Of a stretch of DNA of 64,000 nt, positions 61,014 to 64,000 are shown piece after piece. The notes beneath the pieces are model-generated. The model had not been told where the DNA came from. It worked only from the letters and a program-made list of their open reading frames with translations, and searched no databases. Source of the DNA: Streptomyces sp. NBC_00483 (lineage in GTDB: Bacteria; Actinomycetota; Actinomycetes; Streptomycetales; Streptomycetaceae). The first letter of the stretch is position 1, and every line of letters starts with the position of its first letter. The stretch spans positions 8,804,001-8,868,000 of the forward strand of contig NZ_CP107880.1 in assembly GCF_036013745.1 (NCBI RefSeq), written 5' to 3'. A program made the position numbers and the translations under genes.

Positions 61014-61094
61014 CCCGCTCCGTCGCCGCCCCCGCCTCTGCCCCCCCAACTCCCGTACGCCATCCTGCTGTTCGCTCTCCTCTGGAGGAGTCCC

Positions 61095-62492
61095 ATGTCA
61101 TCCGCGCTCACCTTCCCCACCGACTTCCTCTGGGGTACGGCGACCGCCTCGTACCAGATCGAGGGCGCAGCCCAGGAGGACGGCCGCACCCCGTCCATCT
61201 GGGACACCTACGCGCGCACCCCCGGCAAGGTCCTCAACGGCGACACCGGCGACATGGCCTGCGACCACTACCACCGCTGGGCCGAGGACGTCGACATCAT
61301 GGCCGACCTCGGCGTCAAGGCGTACCGCTTCTCGCTCGCCTGGCCGCGCATCCAGCCGACAGGCCGCGGCCCGGCCCTGCAAAAGGGCCTCGACTTCTAC
61401 CGACGCCTCGCCGACGCGCTGCGCGAGAAGGGCATCAAGCCGGTCGCCACGCTCTACCACTGGGACCTGCCACAGGAGTTGGAGGACCTGGGCGGCTGGC
61501 CGGCCCGTGAGACCGCCGAGCGTTTCGCCGAGTACGCGAGCCTCGCCGCCGAGGGCCTTGGTGACCACGTCGACACCTGGACCACCCTCAACGAGCCCTG
61601 GTGCAGCGCCTTCCTCGGCTACGCGTCCGGCGTGCACGCCCCCGGCCGCACCGACCCGGTCGCCGCCCTGCGCGCCGCCCACCACCTCAACCTGGGCCAC
61701 GGCCTGGCCGTGCAGGCGCTTCGGTCACAACTGCGCCCGGCCGCCCAGGTATCGGTGACACTCAACGTGCATCACGTGCGCCCGCTGACCGACGCGCCCG
61801 GGGACACCGACGCCGCCCGGCGCATCGACGCGCTGGCCAACCGGGTCTTCACCGGCCCCATGCTGCGCGGCGAGTACCCCGAGGACCTGCTGAAGGACAC
61901 CGCGCCGCTGACCGACTGGTCCTTCGTCCAGGACGGCGATCTGGCAGACATCCACCAGCCGTTGGACTTCCTGGGCGTCAACTACTACTCGCCGACCCTC
62001 GTCTCCGAGGGCGACCCGGCGCACGGCAGCGACGGCCACGGCGCCAGCGCGCACAGCCCCTGGGTGGGCGCGGACCGCGTCGCCTTCCACCCCACGCCCG
62101 GTGACAGGACCGCGATGGGCTGGACGATCGACGCCTCGGGCCTCGAGGAACTCCTGCTCCGCCTCGGCGGCGACCACCCCGGCCTGCCCATGGTGATCAC
62201 CGAGAACGGCGCCGCGTTCCACGACTACGCGGACCCCGAGGGCAACGTCAACGACCCGGAACGCATCGCCTACGTCCGCGACCACCTGGCCGCCGTGCAC
62301 CGCGCGATGTCCGCAGGCGCCGACGTCCGCGGCTACTTCCTGTGGTCGCTGCTGGACAACTTCGAGTGGGGCTACGGCTACAGCAAGCGCTTCGGCATGG
62401 TCCACGTCGACTACCCGACCGGCACCCGTACCCCCAAGGCCAGCGCCCACTGGTACGCGAAGGTGGCGGCGACGGGGACGCTGCCGGTGTGA
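61095..62492 (+). CDS. bglC: GH1 beta-glucosidase (BglC-like)
   Basis: A 465-residue cytosolic TIM-barrel enzyme. [20 protein letters not shown] opens the GH1 fold; the catalytic acid/base is in [16 protein letters not shown] near residue 170 and the nucleophile in [12 protein letters not shown] near residue 370; [20 protein letters not shown] closes the barrel. It hydrolyses cellobiose and other beta-glucosides to glucose. No signal peptide, consistent with acting on imported disaccharide. ATG with TGGAGGAG 5 nt upstream. Last gene of the operon; 22 bp to the convergent symporter. Confidence 0.93.
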   Translation: MSSALTFPTDFLWGTATASYQIEGAAQEDGRTPSIWDTYARTPGKVLNGDTGDMACDHYHRWAEDVDIMADLGVKAYRFSLAWPRIQPTGRGPALQKGLDFYRRLADALREKGIKPVATLYHWDLPQELEDLGGWPARETAERFAEYASLAAEGLGDHVDTWTTLNEPWCSAFLGYASGVHAPGRTDPVAALRAAHHLNLGHGLAVQALRSQLRPAAQVSVTLNVHHVRPLTDAPGDTDAARRIDALANRVFTGPMLRGEYPEDLLKDTAPLTDWSFVQDGDLADIHQPLDFLGVNYYSPTLVSEGDPAHGSDGHGASAHSPWVGADRVAFHPTPGDRTAMGWTIDASGLEELLLRLGGDHPGLPMVITENGAAFHDYADPEGNVNDPERIAYVRDHLAAVHRAMSAGADVRGYFLWSLLDNFEWGYGYSKRFGMVHVDYPTGTRTPKASAHWYAKVAATGTLPV

Positions 62493-62514
62493 CGCGCCGC
62501 CCCTGCCGGGGAGA

Positions 62515-63858
62515 TCAGCCGTCGGCACCGACCTTCGCGGTGTCGACGGTCGCGGGCGGCGAGGGAGGCGTCTTGCCGGGGTGGAGCACCGACCGGGCCC
62601 GCGCCGTGTCGAAGTCGTTCTCCCACTTGCCGATGACGATGGTGGCGACCGCGTTGCCGAGGACGTTGATGAAGACGCGGCCCTCGTTGAGGATGCGGTC
62701 GACGCCGACGATCAGGGAGAGGGCGGCCAGCGGGATGTGGCCGACCGCGGTGACCGTGCTGGCCAGGACGATGAACGCGCCGCCGGCGATGCCCGCGGTG
62801 CCCTTGCTCGTGAGCATCATGACGCCGACCATGACGAGTTGCTGCTGCCAGGACAGGTCGATGCCCATGGCCTGGGCGAGGAACATCGACGCCATCGTGA
62901 GGTAGACGGCCGAGCCGTCCAGGTTGAAGGAGAACCCGGAGGGGATGACGATGCCGACCACCGGGCGGCCGACGCCTAGGGTCTCCAACTTGCGTACCAG
63001 CTGCGGCAGTACGGCCTCGCTGGAGCAGGTGCTCAGCGCGACGAGGAGTTCGGTCTTGAGGAAGCGCATGAGGCCGAACAGGCTCAGCCGGCAGGCGCGC
63101 ATGACGGCGCCGAGCACGACCAGGACGTAGACGACACACGTCGCGGTGAACAGCAGGATCAGGTACGCGAGTTGCTTGAGGCTCTCGGCGCCGTACGTGG
63201 CGACCACCATGGCCAGGGCGCCGAAGGTGCCCAGCGGGGCAAGGCGCATCACCCAGCCGACGATGCGGAACACCACGTCGGACAGGGCCTTGATGCCTCG
63301 GGTGAGTGGGACACCGTCCTCGCCGGCCATGTTGAGGGCCACGCCGAAGACGATGGAGACCATCAGCGCGGCCAGGATCGCGTCACCCGTGATCGCCCCG
63401 AGGAGCGAGGTGGGGATCAGTGACGAGATGAAGCCGGTGAAGGTGGCGTGCTCGGTGGCCGTCTCCGGTACGTCCTCGGCGCGCAGCGTGGAGGGATCGA
63501 CGTGCAGCCCCGCACCGGGCTGGAAGACGTTGGCGACCACAAGGCCGATCAGCATCGACACCAGGGACAGCACCAGGAAGTAGCCGATCGCCTTCACACC
63601 GATCCTGCCGGCCTTGCGCAGGTTGTCCATGGAGGCGATGCCGGTGGTGACCACGCAGAAGACGACCGGGACCACGATCATCTTGACCAGAGCGATGAAC
63701 CAGTCGTTGAGCGGCTAGAGTTCCTCGCCCACGCCCGGCGCGAACAGTCCCACGGCGATGCCGAGAACGGCGGCCAGGACGACCTGGAACCACAGCTCAC
63801 GCAGCAGCCGGTTCATCCTGGAGCGTGGTGGGCGGTCGGTGACGGCGGTGGATGTCAT
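62515..63858 (-). pseudogene. dctA: C4-dicarboxylate/proton symporter (DctA-like) with in-frame TAG
   Basis: Reading from an ATG with AAGGGAG upstream gives TAVTDRPPRSRMNRLLRELW, a first helix, GLFAPGVGEEL, then a TAG at codon 48, then PLNDWFIALVKMIVVPVVFC and the rest of a complete DctA-type symporter of about 447 codons (SGFSFNLDGSAVYLTMASMF, TSKGTAGIAGGAFIVLAST). Relatives have Lys at the TAG position, so AAG to TAG is a single-base change. Downstream ATG (MIVVPV) could start a 388-residue product without helix 1, probably non-functional. Could be a mutation or a sequencing error. Confidence 0.8.
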
Positions 63859-63936
63859 CGTAGGTGCTCCCTTGCACGACGATCGTGTGTTGCCCTGTCC
63901 CGTTGGTGCCTCGAGATGTGATGTGCGGAGAACGGC

Positions 63937-64000
63937 TCAGCTGTGCAGGGCGCGCAGCACCTTGTGGAAGGCGGCCTTGCCCTCGAAGCCGATGCCGGGG
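63937..64000 (-). CDS. Unidentified CDS, C-terminal fragment
   Basis: Only 20 codons and a TGA are in the window. The tail reads PGIGFEGKAAFHKVLRAL and ends in LHS. It is coding-like and runs toward the symporter gene on the same strand, so it lies upstream of it. PxIGFEGK endings occur in some enolase-superfamily sugar-acid dehydratases, but 20 residues are not enough to name it. Confidence 0.4.
   Translation of the reverse strand, partial: PGIGFEGKAAFHKVLRALHS

Overview
The window is chromosomal DNA of a high-GC actinomycete, almost certainly a Streptomyces: about 70% GC, many GTG and TTG starts, purine-rich ribosome binding sites, twin-arginine and lipobox signal peptides on secreted proteins, ABC sugar importers without their own ATPase, and many LacI, TetR, PucR, GntR/FCD and Lrp regulators. 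I see no rRNA, tRNA, CRISPR array, intact insertion sequence or biosynthetic mega-gene. The content is accessory metabolism: secreted glycosidases, sugar uptake, purine and sulfur scavenging, and oxidoreductases with local regulators.

Layout. 1-0.3 kb: tail of an acyl-CoA synthetase. 0.4-6.2 kb: a minus-strand sugar operon (LacI regulator, ADP-ribosylglycohydrolase, lipoprotein binding protein, two permeases) with two identical 14-bp palindromes. 6.3-7 kb: a P-loop kinase-like gene. 7-16 kb: secreted carbohydrate enzymes (GH92 mannosidase, GH55 beta-1,3-glucanase, LamG-like protein, sugar dehydrogenase) tied together by LacI-type operator sequences. 16-20 kb: an ECF sigma factor, a short anti-sigma, a MerR/B12-binding regulator and an FAD oxidoreductase, resembling the light-response lit locus. 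20-23.7 kb: a frame-broken DUF4383 gene, a small secreted protein, and a sulfonate-type monooxygenase with MHS transporter behind a Cys-rich leader peptide. 24-26 kb: a winged-helix gene divergent from a fused STAS-sigma factor. 26-31 kb: a purine-type salvage operon (amidohydrolase, deaminase, NCS1 permease) divergent from a PucR regulator, with a six-copy repeat between them.

31-42.3 kb: an SDR, two methyltransferases, small secreted or unknown genes, an amino-acid permease with a glutamine-amidotransferase-like hydrolase beside an FCD regulator, a ThrE-like exporter, a CPA2 antiporter, a TetR and an alcohol dehydrogenase. 42.4-45.2 kb: a 931-residue membrane protein of unknown role. 45.3-50.4 kb: a TetR-led reductase/nitroreductase operon, an MFS exporter and a frame-broken tandem Lrp regulator. 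50.5-55.5 kb: a minus-strand series of four carbonyl/quinone reductases divergent from a TetR over a clear palindrome. 55.5-56.1 kb: decayed coding DNA. 56-62.5 kb: a CebR/CebEFG/BglC-like cellobiose or beta-glucoside uptake and hydrolysis operon. 62.5-63.9 kb: a dicarboxylate symporter gene interrupted by one in-frame TAG.

How it works together. Secreted GH55 and GH92 enzymes would release glucose and mannose from beta-glucans and mannans. The lipoprotein-ABC systems would import oligosaccharides, presumably using a shared MsiK-type ATPase encoded elsewhere, and the intracellular beta-glucosidase would finish cellobiose-like sugars. The items most worth following up are the STAS-sigma fusion without a phosphoacceptor, the lit-like sigma/MerR module with a shared 13-bp motif, the Cys-rich leader peptide, and the families of short tandem repeats in intergenic DNA.
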